64,000 nucleotides of DNA from Ectobius pallidus (taxonomy: Eukaryota > Arthropoda > Insecta > Blattodea > Ectobiidae), in contig CAXKWD010000005.1 in the NCBI GenBank assembly GCA_964059195.1, forward strand, positions 138,151,686-138,215,685, read 5' to 3'. Each line of letters opens with the position of its first letter. The stretch's first letter is position 1. Positions 33,663 to 44,561 of the stretch are shown piece by piece. The notes under the pieces were generated by a model. It had not been told where the DNA came from. It saw only the letters and a program-made list of their open reading frames with translations, and made no database searches. The position numbers and the translations under genes are program-made.

Positions 33663-36564
33663 TATTGTTGTATTGTTAATAGAAAATAACAAATAAACTT
33701 GTTTGTAACAAAACTAAAAATTTCATTTCTTATATAAATTTCGAAAAATATAATATATTAATATAATGAAATTCAAAGACTTGTTATCTTATTTATTTTA
33801 TACTTATTTATGTATCCTTATATTTATCCTTATTATATTTATAGTTATATTACATATAAAATATTACTTTGTATTATATATATATATAATATAAATAGTT
33901 ATTTATCCTTATAATATATAGGAATAGTTTTGGACTATTTTACGGTGGCATAAAAAGCTTTAAATTTCATTACTTGATTATCACCCTCAAAAAGAAAAAT
34001 TAAATTTATTATAGACTATTGTCTCCTGAATTAAATATAACAAGCATTGATACGTTAGTACTAATATTTTCTTGAGTTATGGTAACGAAAAGGTTACTAT
34101 TATTATTCAAAGAAGAAGATGCTCTCGCAAACCGATTTCAAGATGGTGCTCATTAAAAATCTGGGCCTTACTCCAGAAGTTGACCTCAATAACTCCTTCA
34201 GGATACGATGGTCAAGGAACTTATACTTTTATAACTCTGAGCCTTCGTGATCTATAACACATTACCATTTAATTGCGTTTTATGCTTCTCTATTGGATCT
34301 CGTGTTTTATGATGACGACGAAACCGTCTTGGTACCACTCTGGAAACAAAATCAACTCTAGTGACGTGATGAGAACTTTAACGATCCTCTGTATTGTTTC
34401 TTACCTTTGCTCCAATCATTACACCTTCTTAGTGAACCATTAATGGGAGTTTTTACTTTAAGCTACTTTTATAGCCTTCTCTGTCGTCCTACGTACTACC
34501 GCGGGATAGTTTTCATACAATTTATTTCTAATTGCCATTCGTTAACCAGCTAGCAAGTTAAGAAAGGGCCTCACATGGCCATAACGTTTAATTTTTGTTG
34601 TTTATTTATCATAAAATACAGATCTTAAAAGATTAACTATTGTCAATAATACATGCTACTCACAAAATACGGAGGGAGCTTTAAATATTTTCAGTGAAAA
34701 GCAGTACTGTAACAAAAAATGCTAGCCTAAATTTTGTTGTAAGAATTTTAGGAACCGACAGTACTTCTGTTTTGCTTTATCATCAAATTTCATTTTAAAT
34801 CTAATAAGTTTCGGTTGTTGAAAAGGATTTGAAGGGTTTTTTTTTTTTAATCAGCATGGACATATTATTTTTGTTCGAGTATATTATTATACGCTTATTA
34901 CGTGAGACATAACGATATCATAATGAAACTCATTTCAAAACTGTTTTGCATTATGACATCGGTGTGGTATCCATTATTATCAAACACGGAACGATCTTGA
35001 AACCTTGAAGGTAGCAGCTAAAAAGTACGTTATAAATAGCCTTATTTAAAATAAAATCAATTCTGTTCGTTTTGATTTTAGTATACTAAAATCAATTCAT
35101 TTCGTGTTGTCAAAATCCGTTGGTTTCAAGAAAACGACCAGAGGGAAACTTCTATTTGGCCAACGCAGTAGGCTGCCATCTGTCGTAGAACACAAGAACT
35201 ACGGCAACCAGTGGGAGTTAGAGCATCATGACCGTTTGTTTGAGTGAATTTAAAATCTCAAAATTTAAACATTTAGACTGATTATTATCGTCGAACAAAA
35301 ACAGTCATTTGCAACTTACCTATAACGGTAATTATTTAATCGTATGAATTTTATGAAACGAGCAAAGCGAGTTTCATAAACATACTCTATTTTAATAAAT
35401 GTCATTACTGTCATGATGCATATTGTAGGCCTACTATTAAATAAATATAAAACGTCTACATATTGTTATGATTTATGAGAGATGTATTACAAAAAGAAAC
35501 AGCTATTAAATGAATAGACCTAATTGAACTTACTCTGTATCAGAATGTAAAATGAGAAATTTATATTGCCCATACTTAAGGTAGGGAAAGTTATGTGAGT
35601 AAAATGCAGACAACGAATTTTGTTAAAGTTCATCTTTTAATTTCTTAACAAACAAACCTGGGCGACTAACAAACCTTCTTTGGATTGTAACTCTGTTATC
35701 CCGCCCCTCGGATATAAATCCACATAGTGCCCTTGATACATAAATAACTGTTAATGTAAAAGGTTTTAAAATATAAAGTAGGCTATATAGTTTTCTTTTA
35801 ATGCTGCTGTTCAAACAACAGAAAAAAAGAAAGGTTAGGAATTTAGTTGATCTCTTTCCTTATGAAAACGTTTGTAGTTACTGATCGTTATGACAAGCAT
35901 GTATTAATGCAAGATATACTACACTTTCTTTGCAATTATTAGCAGAGAAATGTCTTTTTTATTCAACCAGTAGAATGTTGAAATGCACAATTCATTTTCT
36001 GATTGTTAGAGCTGTAATTCCAGACATAAATGTTTGTAAGAATAAAATAATTTATATCATAATATATATTTGTTTTCCTTGAGCCGACATATGTTGCTCA
36101 ACATTAGCATCCATCAGAGCAAGAAGCAGTTTTATGTGTAGAACCACAGATAACATGGAACAAAACATGTGCACTTAAAGTTATACCGAAGATACATCTA
36201 CAGCTGCAGAGCTCTTCTACTCCATCTTTGCATGTAACTTACGTTTTTATACATTCGAATGAGCAAACGTCTTCTTTGATTGCATTTACCAAGAGAAGCT
36301 TTTGAGAGTGGAACTATCAAAATCAGATTTACTTGCGCATTAATTTCCGTACACTATATAATTTATATACCAATATATTTTATATGCAATCTTAATCACT
36401 CTATCATAGTATATAAATTTTTCAAAAGATTAAAATATGAACAATATTGTCCTACTGTACACACTGGTACTTTTTACATTTATGTTTACGCCATAATTTG
36501 GCACACAGTCCAAGATTTTATTCAATTCAGTAAATACATTGTCAACATTGTCAAATTGCATAAA
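33663..36564. other. Non-coding, no gene recognised
   Basis: AT-rich, with a TA-rich run at 33868-33905. At 35347-35376 TTTATGAAAC and GTTTCATAAA form a 10-bp perfect inverted repeat around an AGCAAAGCG loop. Open frames here are short and uninformative. Confidence 0.45.
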
Positions 36565-36578
36565 AGTTAGAATGATAA

Positions 36579-36706
36579 ACGGCCGTGGGTGTCGGCATGC
36601 TGACCACATGCCCCCCAATCCTGCCATCTGCCTACGGGAGATGACGCAGCGGTCGGGTGGTAGGCCAAGTCCCTCCAGGGATGTAGCGCCGCGGAGTTTA
36701 GTTTTT
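36579..36706 (+). mobile_element. SINE family A, 5'-truncated copy with target duplication
   Basis: Flanked by a perfect 14-bp target duplication AGTTAGAATGATAA (36565-36578 and 36707-36720). The plus strand starts at ACGGCCGTGGGTGTCGG and ends GCGGAGTTTAGTTTTT, which defines the family's 3' end. The tRNA head is missing. This 128-bp copy shows that the family moves by LINE-type retrotransposition. Confidence 0.85.
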
Positions 36707-36733
36707 AGTTAGAATGATAATTCTTTCACACTG

Positions 36734-37004
36734 TACGTGTGTGGGCTAGGTGGAAAGGTAGAGTCAAGACTGAAAAATTCAATACTATAGCCGGGATTTG
36801 AACCAGGATCTTCGGCTGTCCGTGCCGCTGCTATATTATTCAGCTACCATGGAAACATGCCGCGCCGGTACAACATTAAATTCTCCAATTGACTTGCAAG
36901 TCCCGGTATACCGCTCAATATGAAATAACAACCCAGTGGAGACTTACAACCTGTAAGAACTTTAAGGCCCAGCCTTCATAGTAAACCACTAGTAGGTCAC
37001 AGTG
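36734..37004 (-). mobile_element. tRNA-like SINE head inside a 22-bp direct-repeat bracket
   Basis: A minus-strand head reads GGCATGTTTCCATGGTAGCTG (A-box region, about 36850-36875) and CTGGTTCAAATCCCGG (B-box, about 36792-36808). The segment lies between perfect 22-bp direct repeats at 36712-36733 and 37005-37026 (they begin GAATGATAATTCTTTC). The head is not at the bracket's edge, so the direct repeats may be an older duplication rather than a simple target duplication. Confidence 0.5.
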
Positions 37005-37026
37005 GAATGATAATTCTTTCACACTG

Positions 37027-38004
37027 GCCGTGCATGAGAATTATATATAAACAATCACAGCGTTATAATTAAAATGTAAAACAGGTTTTTTGCGAAATTT
37101 TATTAATTTTGCGCTTCAGAAAAACTTTTCATTTTTTGAGTTTTAAGGATATTTGTTTGAGCTTCTGAGTAAATCGTCTAGGGTTTATATCGGTAAATTT
37201 TCATGACTAAGGATAATTTTTATATTAGATTTTATTTATTTATTTTAAGTCTACTAAACTAAAAAATTACGTAATAGACTCAATCAAATAAAGAAACAAC
37301 ATTAAAAACAACAAATGAACACTAAAATACATAAATTAAACCAACACACGCTCAATTAGAATAATTACAAATTAATAAAGTTAACAAATAGAAGAACAAT
37401 AATTACATTGATTTGTGATTTTATGACTGCATGCTAAAAATTTTGCAAATATTTCTGTAAAACCCTGTTCTGGATTGAAAAAGATCTGTATCAAATTGAT
37501 TAAATAGATTATTGTACAAAATGCATAGTTTTAAAAGGGGAGAATTCCGATAATAATATGTTCGTGCATAATTTATATAAAATGTTCTATTAGGCTACGT
37601 CACAGTTTATAGGAGGTGCATACAGATGTAATTTTGATATTAACTTACACAGCATGGATTTTGTACTGTCTTTATTAATAATATAATTTCCAACATCAGT
37701 CTGGAGTACTTGTGTTTCTGGCGATTCCTTTTTTACGCGTCAAGTCCCAACCTTGATTGAGATCATTTTCTTACTTCAGTAGTAAAAAATACAACTACTG
37801 GACTTCTTGTTTCAGTTGATACTATATAGATTCAAACACTCCGATTATTATTATTCGTCATGCAGTGTAAGGAAGAGAATAACCATCACTTTAAAGTCTT
37901 ACTGAATCCATTTATTTAGAGCAAAAAGTCAGTTTCATATCTGGCCAGGAAATCGGGAAATTTTATCGCACGTCCGAGTGAGTTTGCGTGCATGAAGAGA
38001 CCGG
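37027..38004. other. Non-coding, no gene recognised
   Basis: AT-rich DNA with no supportable coding frame or bounded element. Confidence 0.45.
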
Positions 38005-38128
38005 GCTTATCTATGCATGTGTATGTTCACAGAACGTGTAGTGCACCCATATTGTAACTTGCAAGATAGCAACTCGGATATAGTTACTCTGGTATATGCA
38101 GAGAGATGTCCCAGCTGTGGCAGTCCTC
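38005..38128. repeat. Dispersed repeat, copy 1 (partner at 39088-39214)
   Basis: Shares with 39088-39214 the ordered blocks ATGTTCACAG, ATATTGTA, TTACAAGAT/TTGCAAGAT, GGTATATG, AGAGATGYCCCAG and TGTGGC at nearly constant spacing. Identity is partial and indels are present. The two copies flank the LINE fragment at 38215-38453, so they may be parts of the same element family. Confidence 0.5.
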
Positions 38129-38214
38129 GTATTAAAATCTTGTTTTATGAAAATACATTTCTGTAAAATAATATAAATCAAAATTAATACAGACGAATAT
38201 TACCTATAGGCCTA

Positions 38215-38453
38215 GAGGTTAACGAGGAAAAGAATAACATTTACCAACCAACAGTGCCATTTTATAAGGAGAAATATAACCTCGATGAAATTGGATTTTT
38301 TGGGCTCCATTTTGGTGCTCGAGGAACTATTCCTTCGTTTGTGGTCAATACCTGTCTTAAGCTGGGCATATCCAAGGAAACAATGAAACAGGCCAGCCTA
38401 TCAGCATTAAAGGGTTCGATAGCCATTCTGAGGTATCATTTGTATGGAACTTG
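38215..38453 (+). pseudogene. Non-LTR retrotransposon C-terminal fragment
   Basis: An open frame without its own ATG encodes PFYKEKYNLDEIGFFGLHFG, then ARGTIPSF and ISKETMKQASLSALKGSIAI, and stops after HLYGT. The GARGTIP...ALKGS.xIL pattern occurs at the C-terminus of many arthropod reverse-transcriptase proteins of non-LTR elements. The catalytic domains are absent. Family assignment is from memory of this tail motif only. Confidence 0.5.
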
Positions 38454-38877
38454 AAATAATCTTTTATGCCCGAGGAAAAATTTCTTATTATATAATCTAT
38501 TAATTTATTGTTTTTACCTTTAAGTACTATTTATATACCATATTGCTCTACTGTTTATTGTTTCAACTATGAATACTTTTCACGTTTGTTAATTGCTATC
38601 TTCCATACAACTTCCTATTGTCTAATCTTTTCTTTTTATCGTTAATATTCTTGTCTAGATGGTAGGTTTTGTCTTTTCGGCAACCTTGTAATCAAAGAAG
38701 CATTTTAAATAAAATATTTTAATGTTACTTTCTGTTACCTGTATGTTACCTGTACCATAGATACTATAATGCATTCGACCCAGAAATTCAATGTAGAGCT
38801 TCCAGCAGGTCGAATGTATCGAATCCTACCTCGGGCATGAGTGTCTGTTTTAAAAAAATAAATAAATAAATAAATAT

Positions 38878-38883
<6 letters not shown>

Positions 38884-38929
<46 letters not shown>
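38884..38929. repeat. (GA)n microsatellite
   Basis: About 23 uninterrupted GA units, preceded by an AAATAAAT run. Low complexity, no function assigned. Confidence 0.95.
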
Positions 38930-38933
<4 letters not shown>

Positions 38934-39087
38934 AACGGAGAGATATTTTAAAGAAAATTAAATATAAGTAACGAGATCTGTAAAAGAAGATACGCAGATA
39001 TAAAAAAAAAAACAGACGAATATTAATTTTCTAAAATAACTATAAATTTCGAATTAAATTTCAACATCTTCCTTTCGATCTTGTACA

Positions 39088-39214
39088 AACTGCATGTATA
39101 TTATGTTCACAGGACATGTACTCTTGCCAATATTGTACCTTACAAGATTTCAACTTGGTTATAGTTCTTCTGCTCCTGTCCTGTGGTATATGTGGAGAGA
39201 TGCCCCAGTTGTGG
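39088..39214. repeat. Dispersed repeat, copy 2 (partner at 38005-38128)
   Basis: See the blocks listed for the partner copy. Open frames exist on both strands here, but none has a recognised domain. The similarity may reflect a decayed coding segment of a retroelement. Confidence 0.5.
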
Positions 39215-39913
39215 CTAGCCCATATTTTAGTCATCCATTTGGGCTGCGGTTTGCACACGTTCATCCTCTGGCATACCAGCACCTCCTTGTGCAGTGTTAA
39301 TGTGCTCTGAATAATATCTAACCCTTCATTGTATTAGTATTTAATTCTGTCTTGTCCATGGACGCCCATGTCCATGTTACTCAATAAATTATACTCTCAA
39401 CCGCGTTCCTGTAGGCCTACCTCATACATATAGAGCGAAAAACTTACAAAATCTCTTGGTCTTTGAATATACAATGTATTATTATTTGTTGCCTTTACCA
39501 GAATTTAAAATTATATTTCACATAATTAACTAATTATATTGCTCACCTCAAAACCAAACAACTCTGAATGTATTATTTTTTTAGTAGCGGGCTTTGATTT
39601 GCTTTTAATAAAGTTCTCTCGTTTTGTCACATGGTAATCTGTATAACCCTCTCCCTCCCTCTAATTCTTTAATTCTCTATTAATTTTCCTTATATCCATC
39701 CCTTCTCTTCCTAACTATAACTCTTCTCTCCTGCTCTCTTCCTTTGTACCTTCTTTCTTTCTCTTTATCACCTTCGTTCCTTCCTTCTTGTCTCTCCCCT
39801 CACTCTCTTTTTACTCTTTTTTTCACTCACTCAACTTTTACCCAATTATCTTTGTATATTGTTTTCTTTCTTACAAATTTCTTGTTTACTTATTTCTCTA
39901 CTGTATTATTTAT

Positions 39914-39952
<39 letters not shown>

Positions 39953-40013
39953 ACCTACATTTATTTCTTTCGTTATTTCTTTGTTTCTCTTTTTGGTTTT
40001 TATTTCTTTATAA
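39215..40013. other. Non-coding, pyrimidine-rich
   Basis: A long T/C-rich stretch from 39620 to 40010 contains a (TTTC)n microsatellite at 39913-39952. Phe/Ser/Leu-rich open frames there are artefacts of this composition. No gene is recognised. Confidence 0.6.
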
Positions 40014-40150
40014 TAGTAATAATAATAATATAATTTTATTACAATAAATTACAATATAAAATTTTACAAACGTGAACTTGAACGCCACCCGAAAAAGCGA
40101 AGTTTGTGCTCGGGGGCGGTTCAGTTCAATACCATGAAGTACACTAATAT
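40014..40150 (-). mobile_element. LINE 3'-UTR fragment, second copy
   Basis: On the minus strand it carries ATTGAACTGAACCGCCCCCG and CGCTTTTTCGGGTGGCG, then a TTGTAATTTATTG and AAT-rich tail. It matches the plus-strand copy at 28855-28978. No coding part remains. Confidence 0.6.
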
Positions 40151-40212
40151 AATTTACAGTAACACAAAAGAAATATGTACAAGCATAAAAGAGTATAAAT
40201 AAATAATATTTA

Positions 40213-40345
40213 CATTAAGGACAGAACATATGTCGTGCACCGCCGATTGGACGTCATCATCAGACTTGAACTTCTGCCCTCCAAGGTGCTTCTTTAGTGG
40301 ACCAAAGATGTGGAAATCTGATGGTGCCAAAGCGAAGTTGACTGC
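40213..40345 (-). pseudogene. Mariner transposase C-terminal fragment (inverted copy)
   Basis: The minus strand encodes LAPSDFHIFGPLKKHLGGQK, FKSDDDVQSAVHD and then diverges. This is the mariner segment that includes the last catalytic aspartate (APSD). It is the inverted partner of the fragment at 40345-40680, about 100 bp away. The frame ends without the normal C-terminus. Confidence 0.75.
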
Positions 40346-40680
40346 TGAGTGCAGGTGTTTTGCTTCAACGTGATAACTCCCCATCCTCATGCTTCTCGTG
40401 CAAACATGAAAACCATCGACGACATAAGCTTCAAATGCCTCCCACATCCACCATACTCGCCAGATTTGCCACCATCGGATTTCCACATCTTTGGTCCATT
40501 AATGGAGCATCTTGGAAAGCAGAAGTTCACGTCTAATGAAAACGCCTAATAGGCGGTGCACGAGTGGCTACAGCATCAACCAAAAGAATTTTTCTCACAT
40601 GGTACCGAAGCACTTCCTATCCGATGGCATAAATGCAATGAACTGGGAGAGGACTATGTAGAAAAATCATGTACAAGAAA
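40345..40680 (+). pseudogene. Mariner transposase C-terminal fragment with stop codons
   Basis: The plus strand encodes SRANMKTIDDISFKCLPHPP, YSPDLPPSDFHIFGPLMEHL and GKQKFTSNENA. Two adjacent stops (TAA TAG near 40547) interrupt it before AVHEWLQHQPKEFFSHGTEA and GEDYVEK. YSPDLxPSD carries the third acidic catalytic residue of the DD34D mariner transposases, and GDYVEK-like text marks the C-terminus. The N-terminal two-thirds is missing. A stop-riddled fossil. Confidence 0.82.
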
Positions 40681-41581
40681 ACAATCTTCCTGCAACAAAA
40701 TAATGGAAAAAATTAATTGCAGTTTTCATTTGATCATTTAATTCTCCCTTGTATTTATAAAAGTCGTGGCCCTGGTTAAACTCCTTCCCGGGTCGTGTTT
40801 TGGAGATCCCTAGTCTAGGCCATGAATATGGTATTGGAAATGACTATAGAAGCTGAAGGAGAGGATTGTGGGATTTGTTGATGTGACAGGTTGTCTTGTG
40901 GAGAGAACAGAAGTGCAGCAGAGGAGAAGTTTATAACGATCTCTTTGACGTCACGCTGGTCATTCTGGTGTTATAGCAGACATGGTCGGAAAACACACTT
41001 CTACAGTAAAGTGCCTTTTAACAATCGTGACAGTGGCGTTTCAATGCCGCTTTTAATGAGACTTATTTGCTGCAGGGGCGGTATTTAACAGTAAAGCCAT
41101 AAATAAAACAACTTCAATTCAGCAAAGCAGTGCTATTCCAAGATCAGGGAGTAGAGTATAGGGAGTGTGTGAAATACGTGAATTATATATTAGATGAGTA
41201 GTTATTTTCAGTGGTCCAGAAATTAGCAAGTTTACTGCTTGAAACTAAATTTAGCAGCTTTATTTCCCAATCAAACGGTGATCATAAACCCCAGCTTTCC
41301 TTTTCGAGGTGGTCCTTTGTCGCCGGTTTATGCGTATTAGGCCTAAATACGAGGGTGGATTGAAAAGTAACGCACAATATTTTTTTTGACTAAATGTTTA
41401 ATAGGTACAATTACAAACAAATTCACACATGAAGGGACATATTTTGTATATTTTTCTATATAGTCGCCAGTTTCTCAACTGTATGTTCAAGTAGGCTATA
41501 CGAGAATCAGAATCTCTAAATACCGATTCATATTAAGCCTAAATTCTACACACACATGAATGTTATATTGTAGAAACTTAT
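40681..41581. other. Non-coding, contains an orphan mariner end
   Basis: At 41348-41375 TACGAGGGTGGATTGAAAAG followed by TAACGCAC has the form of a mariner terminal inverted repeat, and TATAGTCGCC occurs ~110 bp inward. No matching partner end is visible in the window, so this is a solo end. Otherwise unassigned. Confidence 0.5.
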
Positions 41582-41596
41582 CACTGTTTCAAACAA

Positions 41597-41913
41597 AGTA
41601 AAGTAAAGTAAAGTAAAAGTAAGTAAAGTGTTCCTTATGGAGGCCCAAATGGTTCCAGGAGCTTGCGGCTCTAGAAGTTTAGACAATCGGCTGTGAAGGT
41701 GGTATGGTTGTCAGCCTTATGCACTGGCGCATTTACCCCCAGGATTGCTCCTGGTACTCGTTTCTGTTAGAGGCTGAGTCGAGCCCAGGGCCATAATAGT
41801 GCCACCAGATGGATTAGGCTGATTGAAAGGGCTCCAACGACTTCATCGGGGTTCAAACCCGCGACCTTCCAGTTTGTAGCGTAGCGCCTCAACCACTAAG
41901 CTACGGTGTACCC
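41597..41913 (-). mobile_element. SINE family B, full-length with target duplication (317 bp)
   Basis: A perfect 15-bp target duplication CACTGTTTCAAACAA lies at 41582-41596 and 41914-41928. The minus strand opens with a tRNA-like head (TAGCTTAGTGGTTGAGGC as A-box region; GGGTTTGAACCCC as B-box) and ends in a (TTTAC)n tail at 41597-41635. The (TTTAC)n and (TTAC)n tails here are similar in kind to the LINE tail at 33361, which may point to the mobilising LINE. Confidence 0.92.
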
Positions 41914-41928
41914 CACTGTTTCAAACAA

Positions 41929-44249
41929 CTTGCCTTTATAACAATCGCAAAGCGAAAAGAAAGGAATCCTGACCATCAAAATATATTTCGTGACACAAAG
42001 GATCATGCAGAGTGACATTTACTAGGCAGTTAAGAACATGCAGAGCTCTGTGATACATAACGGTCTGTTTAATTGGAATAAATTTGGTTTAGTTTCTCCC
42101 TTTGATGGCAGATGAGAAGGGTTTCCCCTGTCCCAAGTCTTCATTGGTCAGGAACTAGAAGCACTTCCACAGTATCCCTCAATCAGTGTATAGACCATAT
42201 CTAGCCTCCTGACTATTGTGAATTGGTGTTATTTGATTGTGTCATTTATTGGTGGGCTTATTTTGTAAATTTTGTTATTTAAGAGTTTTATCTAATGGTA
42301 CCCGTACTGTAATTAATTATTACAGCCCGGGTTTATAAGCAAAATATAACATAAAATAAGCATGTAAATAAGCATGGAAAATGTGAGCATCAAATCAGCA
42401 AAAACAAATTACGGTACATGAAAATTAAATAAATCATTACTTTCATAGACTTCTAATCTTTTTCGCGGCTATTACAGTATGTAACGTAACGATTTTCATC
42501 CGCAGATTTCCTTTTGTTAAGCACCTGTCATCTGTCAGTGAAGAACAATTTTTAAAGTGAAAATGCTCTTTCAAGTGTCGCAGGCCGTCACAGGCGCATG
42601 TGAAAAGGAAATGCAGTTCTTCTGCAATGGATTCCTCTTCAATGTTCGTTTCTTCACCGGAAAGCTTTTTAGAAATCTGACAATGTTTTATAATCCGGAT
42701 TTTTTCATATAATTCTGCTAGCCGACCAGAGAAAGGAAAGGTGGTAATGACAACTACGTGTGAAGTAAGCACTTTTAATATGTCAGTTTTGAATAAATAA
42801 ATTAAAATAAATTAAATTAAAATATTCAAGCTAGCAAAGTCGTTTTTCTCTCAGAATAAGCAAAATAACACAATGAAAAAAGTCTTTTGAAATACATATG
42901 TATAACATTTTTGCTTATGTTCAGGAATCTCAAAATAAATATGCATTTAGCTTTAAATTTAATAACTTATATTAATTCTATTAAGTTCTATTAATAACTT
43001 TTTTACTTAGAGCATGTCAGACCTAAATTGTATACAGTTTTATTAAGGGTGACCAAATTTTAAGATCCCTAATTTTAAGATCCCTAATTTTAATAGAAAT
43101 AAAAGCGATAGGCCTAACTGTTCTTGGATTTGTGGGAATAATCTAGATTTAATTTTTATGTACCAAGCTTGTACACCTCCTCTCTCGCATTCAGGCAGGT
43201 GTAAAAACACAATATCAGACACATGCATGCTGCAGGTATCTGAGTACGCCAGTTTTTGTTGTCACAGGCAGATATCAGCTGACTGGGGGTGTTTGGAAAT
43301 ATTACCAAAACGTGTTTGTTGTATATGAAAACGACATATGAAATAAATGATGCGCAGACCCCTGAGGAACACCATGAAAAGGGTTTCGATGCGGGCAGGT
43401 TACCATTGTTCTCAGATATCAACGTGTTTATTGTCATTTGTGCGTGCTGAGGGTGCGCTGCCGTCGGGTGAAGGATTGGGTGAGGGGTTGAAATCGAATT
43501 CACGCGCGTGGTGGCTCAGAACCGAGTGGCGACCGCAGATTACGTCCATATAACCCACTCGTTCAGTTAGACGCTTTCCATAAACAATGGGTCATTAATG
43601 TTGTCCTCTCCAATTCTATAGTCGAGGCATCCTCGTAACAGACTGTCAATCAGTTTTGCAATATTTCAATCACGAAATTCTTTTGTCTATCAAAAATACT
43701 CGCAGTTATCGTAACAAAAGATAATCAGCAGGTAAATTAAATAAATGTTGCAGACTAGCATTTCTCGTGAGGTTGAAAGTAATATTGCAATATTCATCTA
43801 CTTTTATTTCAAGCAACAGAAACCTATGAATTTTTATATAATATTAACATTACCGTTATGTCCATACAGACAACGTGGCTTCAAAAGGACATCATGCTGA
43901 AGGATTAATAAAATTTTGGCAATTTCAACGTCTTTTATTTAGAATGTTAGTTTTAGCTGTCGAGAAAGTACGAGATACCGTACTAATCTGATTGCTTTGG
44001 AAATAATAATTGTCTAAAAGTGGCACAGAATTTGACATCATTCACTCATATTTCCTCGAATTTGCATTCCCGAATAGGCATTTTCTCTTAGACTACTTTT
44101 TCCGAAGCCACTGTCCCGAATTTCATTTAGGTCTACTGTTCATTATCCCGACATGAGACATGAAATTTTAAGCAAGAAAGTTTATTGAATGTGAAGGTTA
44201 TTAGAAACAAATTTTCAGGAGTAAAAACTAATTTATTACCCTTTTCACT
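41929..44249. other. Non-coding, no gene recognised
   Basis: A 109-codon minus frame (42443-42772) and a 115-codon minus frame (43156-43503) show no domain and no supporting signals. Short direct repeats TAAGATCCCTAATTTTA occur near 43060-43090. Confidence 0.45.
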
Positions 44250-44561
44250 CGGGGCCGGCTCGTCCATATAAGCGAACTAGGCAGCCGCCTAAGGTGGGAA
44301 ATTTTTAGAAACATTTAGGGGCGGCAACATTTATATTTTTTTTAAATATCTAGATATGGTATAACTTCTTCATAAATATAAGCCTTTCTAAAATTAGACC
44401 AATTTAAATCAATTTTATTTAACCTCTTACTAATACCACGTTAGAAAGCGTGAAATTCCTTGTTTATTCAAAAGGTATAAAATTGGATGATGAAGTGGTA
44501 ATTTAGAGGGCGCCGAAATTAATTTTCGTCTAGGGCACCAAAATACCTACAGCCGGCCCTG
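44250..44561. mobile_element. hAT-type MITE with GGGCCGGCT ends (312 bp)
   Basis: Inverted ends CGGGGCCGGCT and CAGGGCCGGCT, followed by AACTAGGCAGCCGCC on the left and GGGCGCC/TAGGGCACC blocks on the right. These ends recur in widespread hAT-derived repeats of many animals. TTTCACT occurs on both outer flanks but at a two-base offset, so I cannot claim a clean 8-bp duplication. Confidence 0.65.

Noticed and set aside
39744..40033. Overlapping 60-90-codon hydrophobic frames that look like membrane proteins
   Set aside because: They are read from a pyrimidine-rich tract and a (TTTC)n microsatellite.
42443..42772. 109-codon minus frame
   Set aside because: No recognisable domain and no other gene signals.
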